From: UBA3210 sp963623095
GTDB taxonomy: Bacteria; Bacillota_I; Bacilli_A; RFN20; CAG-449
Assembly: GCA_963623095.1 (NCBI GenBank)
Contig: CAVFKD010000003.1
Location: forward strand, 1-64,000
Direction: 5' to 3'
Length of the DNA stretch: 64,000 nt
Under the pieces are notes generated by a model. The model worked only from the letters and a program-made list of their open reading frames with translations. It was not told where the DNA came from and searched no databases. Position numbers and translations under genes: made by a program. Shown here in pieces: positions 24,070-34,018 of the stretch (the stretch's first letter is position 1; every line of letters starts with the position of its first letter).

Positions 24070-27000
24070 ATGGGAGAGAACTTTGAAAAAATTTTAAATG
24101 CGCCAGCAAATTATGCTTTGAATTATCGTGATGGCGATATTAATTATGATTATTTAAAATCTTTTAAAGAGGAAATTTTAAATGATTTTAATGAAGAAAA
24201 AGTTGAAGAATTAATTAAAAAGATCGTGATGATTAATCCAAATGAAATCAACACATTTTTAATTTTTATGTTGCTTGGAATTAAAGATGATTTAGTTACA
24301 TTAAAAAAGGTATGTTCTAAATACGAATCAAGATTAAAATTTTATCACTACAATGACTTAATTAATAATTTTGATCGCATTAAAGAAGATAATCTAATTA
24401 AATTAACAAAATCTTATATTGACGGTGATAAAAGTAACTTCTTAAATGCATTAAATTCTGTTACTAGTTTAAAGAAAGGTATCATTTCTTTAGCGATTAA
24501 TTTCTTAGATGAAGTTCCAGAAGTTATTTTAAACTTTTTATTAAATACTCCTTATATTGAATATATGGATGTTTTAAGCGACACATTAATTTTAAAACTC
24601 CCAAAAGATACTTTAATGATTTTAGCTAAAAAGTATTATGTAGAATTTAAAAACTTTGTTGATAAACTTGAACCTATTGAAAAAGTTAATTATTTAAATA
24701 GGATGTCTGAAAGTGAAATTAATAAATTATTCTTTAATTTTAGAGTTTATAATTTTAGTGATGAAGAAAAAGAATTTATCTTTAATAAAACAATTACTTA
24801 TTTATTAAAAAGTAACATATCTACTTCTTTAGGTGATACTTTAACAAAATATCTTTACGATACTGAATCTTCTAAATATGTCTTACCATTTTTAAGTCTA
24901 AATAGAGAGGAATTTGATGGAAAAACATCAATCTATCAAGTTATTAAAGAATATAATTTCCATTATGGTAAGTCAGTATTTAAAAAAGAAGAATTAGACA
25001 AATTAATTGGTTATGAGGTTTATTATACAAAGGATGAAGAAGATAATTATACTTTGGTTTTAAAAATCAATTTCATTCCAACTAATACTTATGTAAGAAA
25101 AATTAAATCTGATAGTTTTAAACATCTTGATGAAATGAATGAATTTATTCCTTCTGAATTCTTTAATGAATCATTTTTCTCTTATAAAGATATTTCTGAA
25201 TTCTACCTTCATAGCGAAGAAAATGAAATTAGAACAATGATTGATGAAACATTACAAAAGATTAAAGAAGATATTTCTATAAGCGCGACAAAAAAAGTAG
25301 AACTTGATTTTAAAAATGATTCATCCGCTTTATACAATCAATCAATTTTAAGAATCACTAGTGATATTAAAAATAAATACAAATGTGATTTAATTCCTAA
25401 TTTTACTTTAGATAACTCAGTATCTTTTAAAATCACTAATTACAAAAAAGAATATTTAATTAAAAACTTAAAAGATTTTGTCTTTTCTTTTACTTCTGGC
25501 AATGAAATAAAATTCTCTAAAGATTTTACTTTTTATCCAAATTACAATAACTTAAATCATCATGGTCAAAAGGTTTTCGATATTATCACTTATTCATATT
25601 ATAAAGATGAAGAATCAATTATTTTAAATGAAGGTATTTTATCTTTATTATTAAATAATTATAAAAAAGATGATTATATTTTAATCAATAATACATTTTA
25701 TGCTTATCAAGGAGAGATTGAAAATTTAACTTTAGAAGTAGAAAAAGATACTACTTTAAGATTAAAAGCTTTAAGCGATATCAACGGTTATATTGCATTT
25801 AATAATTTAGCTTTAATTTATTCTACTAGTGATAAAGTAGTTTACAAAGTTTCAGGAAGAAAATGTGAAATTGTTCCATTCTTTATTAAATACAATCACA
25901 TCAATTTACACGAATTTAATTTTGAAGAATTATTCTTTAATGAAGTATATCGTTATTTTAAAGATGAAATTTATTTTGCATATGAAGATACATCATTGAT
26001 CAAAGATAAAATTAATTTATATTTCGATTTAAAAAATGATGTTTTATCTTATGATATTAAAATTAAAGATGAAACAGGTGAACATGATGGTAACTTATTA
26101 GAAAATAAGAATATTTTACTAATTAAAGATTATTTAACATCATTAGGCTTTGTAGCGAGAAAATTAAATTCATTAGATGATATATATAACTTTATATCAA
26201 TGGATTTAACATCTTTAAAAGGATTATGCGATATCTATTTTAGCGATAATATTAAATCAATCGAAGTAAGAAAACTCCCTAAAATTAAATATACTATTTC
26301 TTATAACAATAACTTGATGAATGTCGCTTTAAAAGAGAGTGAATATTCATCCGCGGATTTATATTTAATTTATGATTATATTAAAAGAAAGAAAAAGTAT
26401 GTTAAATTATCCGATGGAACTGTTTTAAAACTCGATAATGAAGACGCAAGAGAATTTTATGAAATTACTAATTCATTATCTTTAGATCCAAAAGATTTGA
26501 AAAAGGAAGTAGAATTACCTATCTATAAACGCTTTAAGATTAATAATACTTCTGATTATCCATTAGAAAAATATATGGAAGAAGTAGTTTCTAATATTTC
26601 TAATTTTAAAGACCATCCTATTTCATTACCATCATTCCCTTATTCATTAAAAGAATATCAAAAAGAAGCAATTTATTGGTTAACTATGCTTAAAAATTAT
26701 CGTTTCTCCGGAATTCTCGCGGATGATATGGGACTTGGTAAAACATTTGAAATGCTTGCATTCTATTCTTTAGATAAAATAGAGGAACCTAGTTTAATTG
26801 TTTGCCCTAAGAGTTTAATTTTTAACTGGAGCAACGAAATTAATAAATTTGTCCCTGATACTAAATTTATTAAAGTTTATGGCTCATTAGAAGAAAGAAA
26901 AAATATTATTGCATCTATTGAACCAAACCAAAGATGCTTATATATCACATCTTATGATTCTTTAAGAAACGATGTTGATTTATACAAAGATGTTAAATTT

Positions 27001-27999
27001 AGATATTTAATTCTTGATGAAGCACAAGCTATTAAAACAAATAACGCAAAAAAGACTTTATCAGTTAAAAAGATTAATTCATCATTTAGATTTGTTTTAA
27101 CTGGTACTCCAATTGAAAATAATATTTTAGAGTTATGGTCTATTTTCGATTTCTTAATGCCAGGATATTTTGAAGATATTTCTATATTTAAATCAAATTT
27201 TGAAAAAGATCCAGATTATAAATCATTCATTTATAAAAAGATTGCTTTATTCGTTTTAAGAAGAACAAAGAAAGAAATGCTTAAAGAACTTCCAGATAAA
27301 TTTGAAAGAATTATTACTTGTGAACTTTCTGAAGAACAAAGAAAAGTTTACGATTCATATCGTATTATCGCAAAAGAAAAACTTACCAAAGAAGGCGTAT
27401 TTAATGCCTTACCTTATATTTTAAGATTAAGACAAATTTGTATAGATCCAAATTTATTCATGGAAAATTATGAAGGCGATGCTTCTAAATTAACATTGTT
27501 AAAAACAATTTTAGATGAATATTTACCTGCAGGAAGAAAGATATTAATCTTCTCTCAATTTGTTGAATTATTAAATACAATTGGCTCATCATTACAAGAA
27601 AATAATATACCTTATTACATGTTAACAGGTGCGACAAAGATTGATGAAAGAGTTACAATGTGTGAAGAATTTAATGATCCAAATAACAAAGTACAAATAT
27701 TCTTAATTTCCATTAAAGCGGGTGGAAGTGGCCTTAACTTAATTGGCGCGGACACAGTTATCCATATGGATATTTGGTGGAATTTAGCGTTAGAAAATCA
27801 AGCGACAGACAGATCTTATCGTTTAGGACAAAATAAGAATGTTGAAGTTATTAAATTAATCGCAGAAAATACAATTGAAGAAAATATTTTACAATTGCAA
27901 AATACTAAGAAAGATTTAATTGATTCATTAATTTCTAACGATGATTCTTCCATTACTAATATGTCTAAAGAAGACATTAGATTTATTTTAGGAGACTAA
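24070..27999 (+). CDS. SNF2-family DEAD/DEAH-box helicase
   Basis: A large (1309-residue) SNF2-type ATPase that would remodel protein-DNA or RNA polymerase complexes. The C-terminal 450 residues hold the motor: Walker A in ILADDMGLGKTFEML, Walker B as LILDEAQAIKTN, VLTGTPIENN, then helicase_C with ILIFSQFVELL, SIKAGGSGLNLIGADTV and DRSYRLGQ. The first 850 residues correspond to the SNF2-associated region of Firmicute homologs, but I see no Cys/His SWIM zinc motif. Start: ATG 24070 is chosen because GGGGGAAAG (24057-24065) precedes it; in-frame ATG 24055 has no site. The next gene follows two bases later. Confidence 0.93.
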   Translation: MGENFEKILNAPANYALNYRDGDINYDYLKSFKEEILNDFNEEKVEELIKKIVMINPNEINTFLIFMLLGIKDDLVTLKKVCSKYESRLKFYHYNDLINNFDRIKEDNLIKLTKSYIDGDKSNFLNALNSVTSLKKGIISLAINFLDEVPEVILNFLLNTPYIEYMDVLSDTLILKLPKDTLMILAKKYYVEFKNFVDKLEPIEKVNYLNRMSESEINKLFFNFRVYNFSDEEKEFIFNKTITYLLKSNISTSLGDTLTKYLYDTESSKYVLPFLSLNREEFDGKTSIYQVIKEYNFHYGKSVFKKEELDKLIGYEVYYTKDEEDNYTLVLKINFIPTNTYVRKIKSDSFKHLDEMNEFIPSEFFNESFFSYKDISEFYLHSEENEIRTMIDETLQKIKEDISISATKKVELDFKNDSSALYNQSILRITSDIKNKYKCDLIPNFTLDNSVSFKITNYKKEYLIKNLKDFVFSFTSGNEIKFSKDFTFYPNYNNLNHHGQKVFDIITYSYYKDEESIILNEGILSLLLNNYKKDDYILINNTFYAYQGEIENLTLEVEKDTTLRLKALSDINGYIAFNNLALIYSTSDKVVYKVSGRKCEIVPFFIKYNHINLHEFNFEELFFNEVYRYFKDEIYFAYEDTSLIKDKINLYFDLKNDVLSYDIKIKDETGEHDGNLLENKNILLIKDYLTSLGFVARKLNSLDDIYNFISMDLTSLKGLCDIYFSDNIKSIEVRKLPKIKYTISYNNNLMNVALKESEYSSADLYLIYDYIKRKKKYVKLSDGTVLKLDNEDAREFYEITNSLSLDPKDLKKEVELPIYKRFKINNTSDYPLEKYMEEVVSNISNFKDHPISLPSFPYSLKEYQKEAIYWLTMLKNYRFSGILADDMGLGKTFEMLAFYSLDKIEEPSLIVCPKSLIFNWSNEINKFVPDTKFIKVYGSLEERKNIIASIEPNQRCLYITSYDSLRNDVDLYKDVKFRYLILDEAQAIKTNNAKKTLSVKKINSSFRFVLTGTPIENNILELWSIFDFLMPGYFEDISIFKSNFEKDPDYKSFIYKKIALFVLRRTKKEMLKELPDKFERIITCELSEEQRKVYDSYRIIAKEKLTKEGVFNALPYILRLRQICIDPNLFMENYEGDASKLTLLKTILDEYLPAGRKILIFSQFVELLNTIGSSLQENNIPYYMLTGATKIDERVTMCEEFNDPNNKVQIFLISIKAGGSGLNLIGADTVIHMDIWWNLALENQATDRSYRLGQNKNVEVIKLIAENTIEENILQLQNTKKDLIDSLISNDDSSITNMSKEDIRFILGD

Positions 28000-28001
28000 T
28001 T

Positions 28002-28415
28002 ATGATAAAAGAAAAATCATGCGGTGCAGTTTTATATAAATATATTAATGGAGTAAGATATTATCTTTGCCTCCATATGTCTTTAGGTCATGATTCTATT
28101 TGTAAAGGTCATGTTGAAGGAAATGAAACTGAAGAAGAAACTGCCTTAAGAGAAATAAAAGAAGAAACATCTTTAGATGCAGTTTTAGATACTAATTTTA
28201 GAGAAGTTATTACTTATTCACCATATAAAGATTGTATTAAAGATGTTGTTTTCTTTGTTGGCGTAATTAAAGAAGGCCAACAAAAACCTCAACTAGAAGA
28301 AGTAACAGATATTAGCTTTTTAACATTAGATGAAATGATGAAAACATTAACTTATGATTCTGATAAAGAAGTTGTTAAAAAAGCTGATGAATATTTAAAT
28401 GCAAGGGGAATTTAA
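28002..28415 (+). CDS. Nudix hydrolase, Ap4A hydrolase-like
   Basis: A 137-residue single Nudix domain. The Nudix box runs GHVEGNETEEETALREIKEE followed by TSL, so the last conserved Gly is Ser. The preceding CGAVLYKY and KGHVEGNE resemble bis(5'-nucleosyl)-tetraphosphatase (asymmetrical), which clears Ap4A. Substrate assignment is tentative. It lies between the SNF2 gene (two-base gap) and the lipoprotein phosphatase (one-base TAATG overlap). Confidence 0.85.
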   Translation: MIKEKSCGAVLYKYINGVRYYLCLHMSLGHDSICKGHVEGNETEEETALREIKEETSLDAVLDTNFREVITYSPYKDCIKDVVFFVGVIKEGQQKPQLEEVTDISFLTLDEMMKTLTYDSDKEVVKKADEYLNARGI

Positions 28416-29566
28416 TGAAAAAACTAATACTATTATTACCTTTATTACTATTACCTTTAATTGGATGTGGCAATAAAACTGATCCAAATATTCCTCCATA
28501 TGATGCGAATAAAAAAATTGAGTTATTAACAAATTCTACTGGCGAAGAAATTAATCTTGCTGCAGACGAAGTTAATGATTATATAAATGGAGTTAATAAG
28601 ATTTCAAAATATAAAGATGTTAAAAGAGATTATCAAAATAAAGTTACTCTTTCTTTTAAAGAAGAAGGAGTAAGTTCTTCACATTATCAAATTGATGTTT
28701 CTTTAGATATGAATTTTGAAAATGTTTCATCTTATAAAACTTATAAGCATTCTATTGAAATAACTAATTTATTTTCTAACCAATATTATTATTACAAAGT
28801 TACTAATTTAAATAACAAAGAAGAATCAAATATCGGTTATTTTAAAACAAGTGATACACCTAGATTTATCACTTTAGATAATATCTATAATGTTCGTGAT
28901 TTAGGTGGCATTGATACAAGTTATATCAAACAAGGATTAGTATATCGTGGCGCGGAATTAAATAAGCATTATTCTTTAAGTGAAAATGATTTAAAAATCT
29001 TTGTTGATGATTTACAAATTAAAACAGATTTAGATTTAAGAAAAACTGGGGAAACTGATGGAATTACAAAAAGCCCAATTTCAGAAGATTTAAATTACAT
29101 AAATTTACCAGGATTTGATTCATATCAAAAATTAACTACTGATGATCAAAAAAGTTATTATCATGATGCATTAGTTACTTTCGCAGATATTAATAATTAT
29201 CCTATTTATATGCATTGTTATCAAGGTGCGGATAGAACTGGAACTTTAACCGCGGTTATCGCTGGATTAATGGGAATATCAGAAGATAAAATCGCAAAAG
29301 ATTATGAATTAACTACTTTCGCTGGTAAAGATCAAAACGATACTTCATATTATCGTAATGTATCAGGAAAAGGATATAATTTTATTTTTAGTAACATTCA
29401 AATGTTATATCCTGCGGATAGTTTAAAAGATTCAGTTGAAAAATATTGTATCGAAGGACTTGGTTTAACTAGTGATGAAGTTAATCAAATTAGAGATATT
29501 TTAAGTGGTAAAACACTAAGCAATATCAAATCAAATTTTGTTACATTTTGTAACCCTGTCGACTAA
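28415..29566 (+). CDS. Lipoprotein tyrosine/serine phosphatase (Y_phosphatase3 type)
   Basis: A 383-residue lipoprotein. A hydrophobic signal ends in LIGC, the lipobox, so the mature protein is tethered outside the membrane. Residues about 45-150 look like an Fn3-type beta domain (FSNQYYYYKVTN). Residues 160-383 form the phosphatase with NVRDLGG, YRGAELNKHY, DLRKTGETDG and the CX5R loop HCYQGADRTGTL, which holds the nucleophilic Cys and the Arg. Relatives hydrolyse phosphotyrosine or phosphoinositides, so an external substrate such as a host or surface phosphate is possible. It is coupled by TAATG to the Nudix gene. Confidence 0.87.
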   Translation: MKKLILLLPLLLLPLIGCGNKTDPNIPPYDANKKIELLTNSTGEEINLAADEVNDYINGVNKISKYKDVKRDYQNKVTLSFKEEGVSSSHYQIDVSLDMNFENVSSYKTYKHSIEITNLFSNQYYYYKVTNLNNKEESNIGYFKTSDTPRFITLDNIYNVRDLGGIDTSYIKQGLVYRGAELNKHYSLSENDLKIFVDDLQIKTDLDLRKTGETDGITKSPISEDLNYINLPGFDSYQKLTTDDQKSYYHDALVTFADINNYPIYMHCYQGADRTGTLTAVIAGLMGISEDKIAKDYELTTFAGKDQNDTSYYRNVSGKGYNFIFSNIQMLYPADSLKDSVEKYCIEGLGLTSDEVNQIRDILSGKTLSNIKSNFVTFCNPVD

Positions 29567-29659
29567 GGGATTAAAGGTAACTAACTAAAATTTCTTTACT
29601 TAAATATAATTTAATGTTAAAGTAAGTAATAGATTAGGTCATTATTTGGAGAAAAGATT

Positions 29660-30499
29660 ATGTATTTTATACTAAATTTAATCACTGCAGCAGTAGCGAC
29701 ATTTTGTACCGTCTACTTTAACAATCTTATAACTGAACCTTATAAGATCTATGTTATTTTTGTGTACTTTATTGCATTTTTAGCTCTTGCAATTGTTTTA
29801 ACTTTCATCTTATTCTTCTTATTTGGCTGCAGTTTTAAATTTAAAACAGACTTCGTAGAAAAAGATAATAAATTCTATCGTGTCATCATGGATTATGGAT
29901 TCCAATATTTTGCATTTATGTCTCGAGTTAAAATTCATTTCCCTGATAAAAAGCAACTTCCAAAAGATAAAAGATTTATTCTTATTTGCAACCATCGTTC
30001 TAATTTTGATCCAATGGTAATTTCTTCTTCCTTAATTGGTTATCAATTATCATGGATTGCAAAAAGATCAATATTTAAAGTCCCAGGCATTAATAAATAC
30101 ATGCACAAATGTTGCTATATGCCAATTGATAGAGATGATATAAGACAATCCATCAGCGTTATTAAACAAGCTAGTAAATATATTAATGATGATATTTGTT
30201 CAGTTGGTGTCTTCCCAGAAGGACATAGAAATAAAACTGATGACTTATTACTTGAATTAAAACCAGGTGTATTAAAAATAGCATTTATGACTAAAGCACC
30301 TATTTATGTTATTACTGCGATTAATACAGATACTGTAAGAAAGAATTTCCCTTTAAAAAGAACACATGTCTATATCAATCTCGCGGCAAAATTAGAATAT
30401 GAAGATTATAAAGATTTAAAGACAGTTGGTTTAACTGAAAAGGTTGAAAAAATTATGCGTGAATCTTTACAAAATCAATACGCGGAGCATAAAAAGTAA
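29660..30499 (+). CDS. plsC: 1-acyl-sn-glycerol-3-phosphate acyltransferase (PlsC-like)
   Basis: A 279-residue membrane-bound acyltransferase that makes phosphatidate from lysophosphatidate. Two N-terminal membrane helices (to about residue 58) precede the catalytic domain with the NHRSNFD form of NHX4D, a GINKY.. segment, FPEGHRNKT (the FPEGTR block with His for Thr), and APIYVITAIN. TTTGGAGAAAAG precedes the start. It is followed after one base by the Nudix gene. Confidence 0.9.
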   Translation: MYFILNLITAAVATFCTVYFNNLITEPYKIYVIFVYFIAFLALAIVLTFILFFLFGCSFKFKTDFVEKDNKFYRVIMDYGFQYFAFMSRVKIHFPDKKQLPKDKRFILICNHRSNFDPMVISSSLIGYQLSWIAKRSIFKVPGINKYMHKCCYMPIDRDDIRQSISVIKQASKYINDDICSVGVFPEGHRNKTDDLLLELKPGVLKIAFMTKAPIYVITAINTDTVRKNFPLKRTHVYINLAAKLEYEDYKDLKTVGLTEKVEKIMRESLQNQYAEHKK

Positions 30500-30500
30500 T

Positions 30501-31046
30501 ATGGATAAGAAAGAAAAATTATTAGAAAAGAACCATGTATTCAAAGGTAATATCATTGATGTTTATCAAGATAAAGTCCTTTGTCCAAATGGCAATGTTT
30601 CAACTCGTGATTTAGTTTTAAGAGGAGAAGCGTGCGCGGTAATTGCTTTTATCGATGGCAAATTAATTTTAGAAAAGCAATATCGTTATCCTTACGATCA
30701 AGAAATTATTGAAATTCCTGCCGGAAAAATGGAAGAGAATGAAGATGGTGCGACTTGCGCTTTAAGAGAATTTGAAGAAGAAACAGGATATAAAGCAAAT
30801 AACATTGTTTATTTAGGTACTATTTATCCTAGCGTTGCTTTTGTTAAAGAAACTATTCATATTTATTACGCATATGATTTAGTTAAAACACAAACTCATC
30901 TAGATGAAAATGAATTTATCGATATTTATTTAGATTCCATTGAACATGTCGAAGAACAAATTCTTAACGCAGAAATTGTTGATGCAAAGACAATCGCAGG
31001 AATTTATATGTATAAAATTTATAAGTCAAAACATAGTATGAAGTAA
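30501..31046 (+). CDS. ADP-ribose pyrophosphatase (Nudix, NudF-like)
   Basis: A 181-residue Nudix enzyme of the ADP-ribose pyrophosphatase group, which splits ADP-ribose to AMP and ribose 5-phosphate. The Nudix box is complete: GKMEENEDGATCALREFEEETGY. The preceding QYRYPYDQEIIEIPAG and the later YPSVAF are typical of NudF. The start ATG 30501 immediately follows the plsC stop. A longer frame back to TTG 30444 would lie inside plsC and is rejected. A terminator overlaps its stop codon. Confidence 0.9.
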   Translation: MDKKEKLLEKNHVFKGNIIDVYQDKVLCPNGNVSTRDLVLRGEACAVIAFIDGKLILEKQYRYPYDQEIIEIPAGKMEENEDGATCALREFEEETGYKANNIVYLGTIYPSVAFVKETIHIYYAYDLVKTQTHLDENEFIDIYLDSIEHVEEQILNAEIVDAKTIAGIYMYKIYKSKHSMK

Positions 31047-31061
31047 AATTCATACTTTTTA
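31035..31061 (+). terminator. Terminator after the NudF-like gene
   Basis: AGTATGAA (31035-31042), six-base loop containing the stop codon, TTCATACT (31049-31056), then TTTTTATTTT. Confidence 0.88.
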
Positions 31062-31118
31062 TTTTATATTAAATAAAATAATGCTATAATGAGAAACGGT
31101 TAAAGGAGATAATTATAT

Positions 31119-32693
31119 ATGTCAAAACCAATTTTATTAGTTATTATGGATGGTGTCGGCTTTTCAAAGACTGGCTTAGGTGATGCAGTCTCAATGGCAC
31201 ATACACCAAATTTAGATTATTTTTTAAAGACTTATCCTAATTGCCGTTTAAAGGCACATGGTCCTGCGGTAGGTTTACCAAGTGATGATGATATGGGTAA
31301 CTCAGAAGTTGGACATAACGCATTAGGTTGTGGCCAAATTTATTCTCAAGGTGCAAAACTTGTTAATGAATCAATTCAATCCGGTAAGATTTATTCTTCA
31401 ACTGCTTGGAAAGAAGAAATTGACAATGTCAAAGCAAATAATTCAACATTACATTTCTTAGGCTTATTAAGTGATGGTAATGTTCATTCAAACATTTCAC
31501 ATTTAATCGCAATGATTAAAGAAGCAAAAGCTGAAGGCGTTAAAAAAGTTAGAGTACACGTCTTATTAGATGGAAGAGATGTTCCTGCGACAAGTGCTTT
31601 AGTTTATGTTAGCCAACTTGAAGAAGTATTAACTTCATTAAATGATGCAACATTTGATGCACGTATTGCTTCTGGCGGCGGTAGAATGAAAATTACAATG
31701 GACCGTTATCAAGCAAACTGGGGTATGGTTGAAGAAGGATGGCACGCACACGTATTAGGTGATGCAAGAAAATTCAATTCAACTACTGAAGCTGTTGAAA
31801 CATTTAGAAATGAAATTCCTGGTATTATTGACCAAGATTTACCAGCGTTCGTCGTTTGTGAAAATAACGAACCTGTAGGTAAAGTTATTGATCATGATTC
31901 AGTAATCTTATTCAACTTCAGAGGCGATAGAGCTATTGAAATTTCTATGGCTTTTGATGATAAAGACTTTAATAAATTTGATAGAGTATTCTATCCAGAT
32001 GTTTGTTATGCTGGATTATTACAATATGATGGAGATTTAAAACTTCCAAAGAGATTCTTAGTTAATCCTCCAGAAATCAAACATACATTAACAGAATTAT
32101 GCGTTGCGAATAACATCAATGAATTTGCAATTTCAGAAACACAAAAATATGGTCACGTAACATATTTCTGGAACGGTAATAAATCTGGCAAATTCTCTGA
32201 AGAATTAGAAACATATATGGAAATTCCATCTGATAATGTTTCATTCGATCAAAGACCTTGGATGAAATCCGCACAAATTACTGATGAAGTAATTAAAGCA
32301 ATGGAAGGACATAAATATCAATTCATTAGATTAAATTATCCTAATGGTGATATGGTTGGCCACACAGGTAGCTTAGATGCAACAATTACTGCGATGGAAG
32401 CTGTTGATCTTGGTTTAGCAAGACTTTGGAAAGTCGCTAAAAAAGAAGGCTATACAATGCTTGTAACTGCAGACCATGGTAACGCAGATGAAATGCTTGA
32501 AAAGAATAAAAAAGGTCAAATCCAAGTTAGAACTGCTCACTCATTAAACCCTGTACCATTTATCATTGTTGATGATGATATCAAAGTTGAAATGAAAGAA
32601 GGTAACTTCGGTCTTGCAAACGTCGCTCCAACAGTTGCTAAATTATTAAATTTAGAAGCACCAGATTGTTGGGAAGAATCAATTATTAAATAA
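31119..32693 (+). CDS. gpmI: 2,3-bisphosphoglycerate-independent phosphoglycerate mutase
   Basis: GpmI (524 residues, slightly longer than usual) interconverts 3- and 2-phosphoglycerate in glycolysis with two Mn ions and a phosphoserine. Motifs: LLVIMDGVGFS, GLPSDDDMGNSEVGHNALGCG with the catalytic Ser, HVLLDGRDVPATSA, RIASGGGRMKITMDRY, NFRGDRAIE, NYPNGDMVGHTG and VTADHGNADEM. A TATAAT -10 lies at 31084-31089, and TAAAGGAGAT precedes the start. It stands alone between two terminators; the other lower-glycolysis genes are not nearby. Confidence 0.97.
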   Translation: MSKPILLVIMDGVGFSKTGLGDAVSMAHTPNLDYFLKTYPNCRLKAHGPAVGLPSDDDMGNSEVGHNALGCGQIYSQGAKLVNESIQSGKIYSSTAWKEEIDNVKANNSTLHFLGLLSDGNVHSNISHLIAMIKEAKAEGVKKVRVHVLLDGRDVPATSALVYVSQLEEVLTSLNDATFDARIASGGGRMKITMDRYQANWGMVEEGWHAHVLGDARKFNSTTEAVETFRNEIPGIIDQDLPAFVVCENNEPVGKVIDHDSVILFNFRGDRAIEISMAFDDKDFNKFDRVFYPDVCYAGLLQYDGDLKLPKRFLVNPPEIKHTLTELCVANNINEFAISETQKYGHVTYFWNGNKSGKFSEELETYMEIPSDNVSFDQRPWMKSAQITDEVIKAMEGHKYQFIRLNYPNGDMVGHTGSLDATITAMEAVDLGLARLWKVAKKEGYTMLVTADHGNADEMLEKNKKGQIQVRTAHSLNPVPFIIVDDDIKVEMKEGNFGLANVAPTVAKLLNLEAPDCWEESIIK

Positions 32694-32706
32694 TTAAAAA
32701 TATTTT

Positions 32707-32732
32707 AGAGTAGCCGTGAGGTTACTCTTTTT
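32707..32732 (+). terminator. Terminator after gpmI
   Basis: AGAGTAGCC (32707-32715), GTGA loop, GGTTACTCT (32720-32728), then T-run. The thiI ribosome-binding site follows directly. Confidence 0.88.
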
Positions 32733-32743
32733 AAGGAGAGAAT

Positions 32744-33940
32744 ATGAAACAAGAACTTATTATGGTTCGCTTTGGTGAATTATCTACTAAAGGTAAAAAT
32801 AAAATTGATTTTATTTATAAACTAGCAGATAACATCAAAAGAACATTAAAGAAATTTAAAAATTTAAAATATGAAATTCGTAAAGATCATATTTATATTC
32901 ATTTAAACGATGAACCTTATGAAGAAATTGAACCATTATTAAAACAAGTATCTGGTTTAAGTAGTTTCTCTTTAGTTTATAAAGTAGAAAATGACATCGA
33001 AAAGATGAAAGAAGCTTGTTTAAAATTAGCAATAGATGAAAACAAGAATACTTTTAAAATGAAAGCAAAAAGAGCGGAAAAAGCTTTCCCTATGATTTCT
33101 GATGAAATTAATAGAGAAATTGCCGGTTACATTTTAAAAAATACATCTTATAAAGTCGATGTTCATAATCCTGAATTAACAATTGCTTTAACAGTTAGAC
33201 AAAATGAAACTTATATCTATACTTCTCAAGTAGAAGGAGCAGGTGGTTATCCTTTAGGTATTGCAGGAAAAGGATTAATGATGATGTCTGGTGGCATTGA
33301 TTCTCCAGTCGCAGCATATTTAATGATGAAACGCGGTATTAAGATAGAAGCAATCCACTTTGCTTCTCCTCCATATACTAATGAAGGCGTTATTACTAAA
33401 ATTACTGATTTATGCAAAGTTTTAGCAAAATACCAAGGCGAAATCAAAGTATACATTGTTCCATTTACTACATTACAAGAACAAATATATAAATACGCTC
33501 GTGAATCATATGCAATTACTATTATGAGAAGAATGATGTATCGTATCACCGAAAGAGTAGCGAACCATCATAATGATTTAGTTATCGCAAATGGTGAATC
33601 AATCGGACAAGTTGCTTCTCAAACTTTAAAGAGCATGCAACAAATTGAAAATGTTGTTTCTTTACCAGTTATTAGACCTTTAGCGATCTTTGATAAAGTA
33701 GAGATTATTAAAATTGCAAGAAACATTGGAACATATGATATTTCCATTCGTCCATTTGAAGATTGTTGTACTATCTTTGATCCAAAAAATCCAACAACTC
33801 AACCTCAAGAAAAGAAGATTAAAGAAATTGAAGAATCATTTGATTATGAATCTTTAATCAAAGATTGTATCTCTAATATTAAAGTTATTAGAGTTGATGA
33901 AGATTATTCACCAGTTGAAGAAAATTCTGATTTATTCTAA
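32744..33940 (+). CDS. thiI: tRNA uridine 4-sulfurtransferase
   Basis: ThiI (398 residues) adenylates and thiolates U8 of tRNA and can supply sulfur for thiazole synthesis. It has an N-terminal ferredoxin-like plus THUMP domain (1-165), a PP-loop pyrophosphatase domain with MMSGGIDSPVAAYLMMKRG, and a conserved Cys pair in DCCTIFDPKNP. There is no C-terminal rhodanese domain, as in Bacillus, where a dedicated desulfurase (NifZ) donates sulfur; no desulfurase is adjacent here. TAAGGAGAG precedes the start. Confidence 0.96.
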   Translation: MKQELIMVRFGELSTKGKNKIDFIYKLADNIKRTLKKFKNLKYEIRKDHIYIHLNDEPYEEIEPLLKQVSGLSSFSLVYKVENDIEKMKEACLKLAIDENKNTFKMKAKRAEKAFPMISDEINREIAGYILKNTSYKVDVHNPELTIALTVRQNETYIYTSQVEGAGGYPLGIAGKGLMMMSGGIDSPVAAYLMMKRGIKIEAIHFASPPYTNEGVITKITDLCKVLAKYQGEIKVYIVPFTTLQEQIYKYARESYAITIMRRMMYRITERVANHHNDLVIANGESIGQVASQTLKSMQQIENVVSLPVIRPLAIFDKVEIIKIARNIGTYDISIRPFEDCCTIFDPKNPTTQPQEKKIKEIEESFDYESLIKDCISNIKVIRVDEDYSPVEENSDLF

Positions 33941-33944
33941 TATT

Positions 33945-33966
33945 AGCTCACGAAAGTGAGCTTTTT
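33945..33966 (+). terminator. Terminator after thiI
   Basis: AGCTCAC (33945-33951), GAAA tetraloop, GTGAGCT (33956-33962), TTTTT. Confidence 0.92.
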
Positions 33967-33975
33967 AAATGCAAC

Positions 33976-34001
33976 AAAAAAACGCATCTTAATGATGCGT
34001 T
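33976..34001 (-). terminator. Terminator of the infC-rpmI-rplT operon
   Basis: Minus strand AACGCATC (34001-33994), five-base loop, GATGCGTT (33988-33981), then a T-run (33982-33976). It lies 17 bases after the rplT stop. Confidence 0.92.
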
Positions 34002-34018
34002 TTAATATTAAATCTTAA

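Noticed and set aside
30444..30500. Upstream TTG start for the NudF-like gene
   Set aside because: It lies inside plsC in another frame; the Nudix family N-terminus fits ATG 30501.
33247..33549. A 100-residue minus-strand ORF within thiI
   Set aside because: It is antisense to the PP-loop region of thiI with no ribosome-binding site; a shadow frame.
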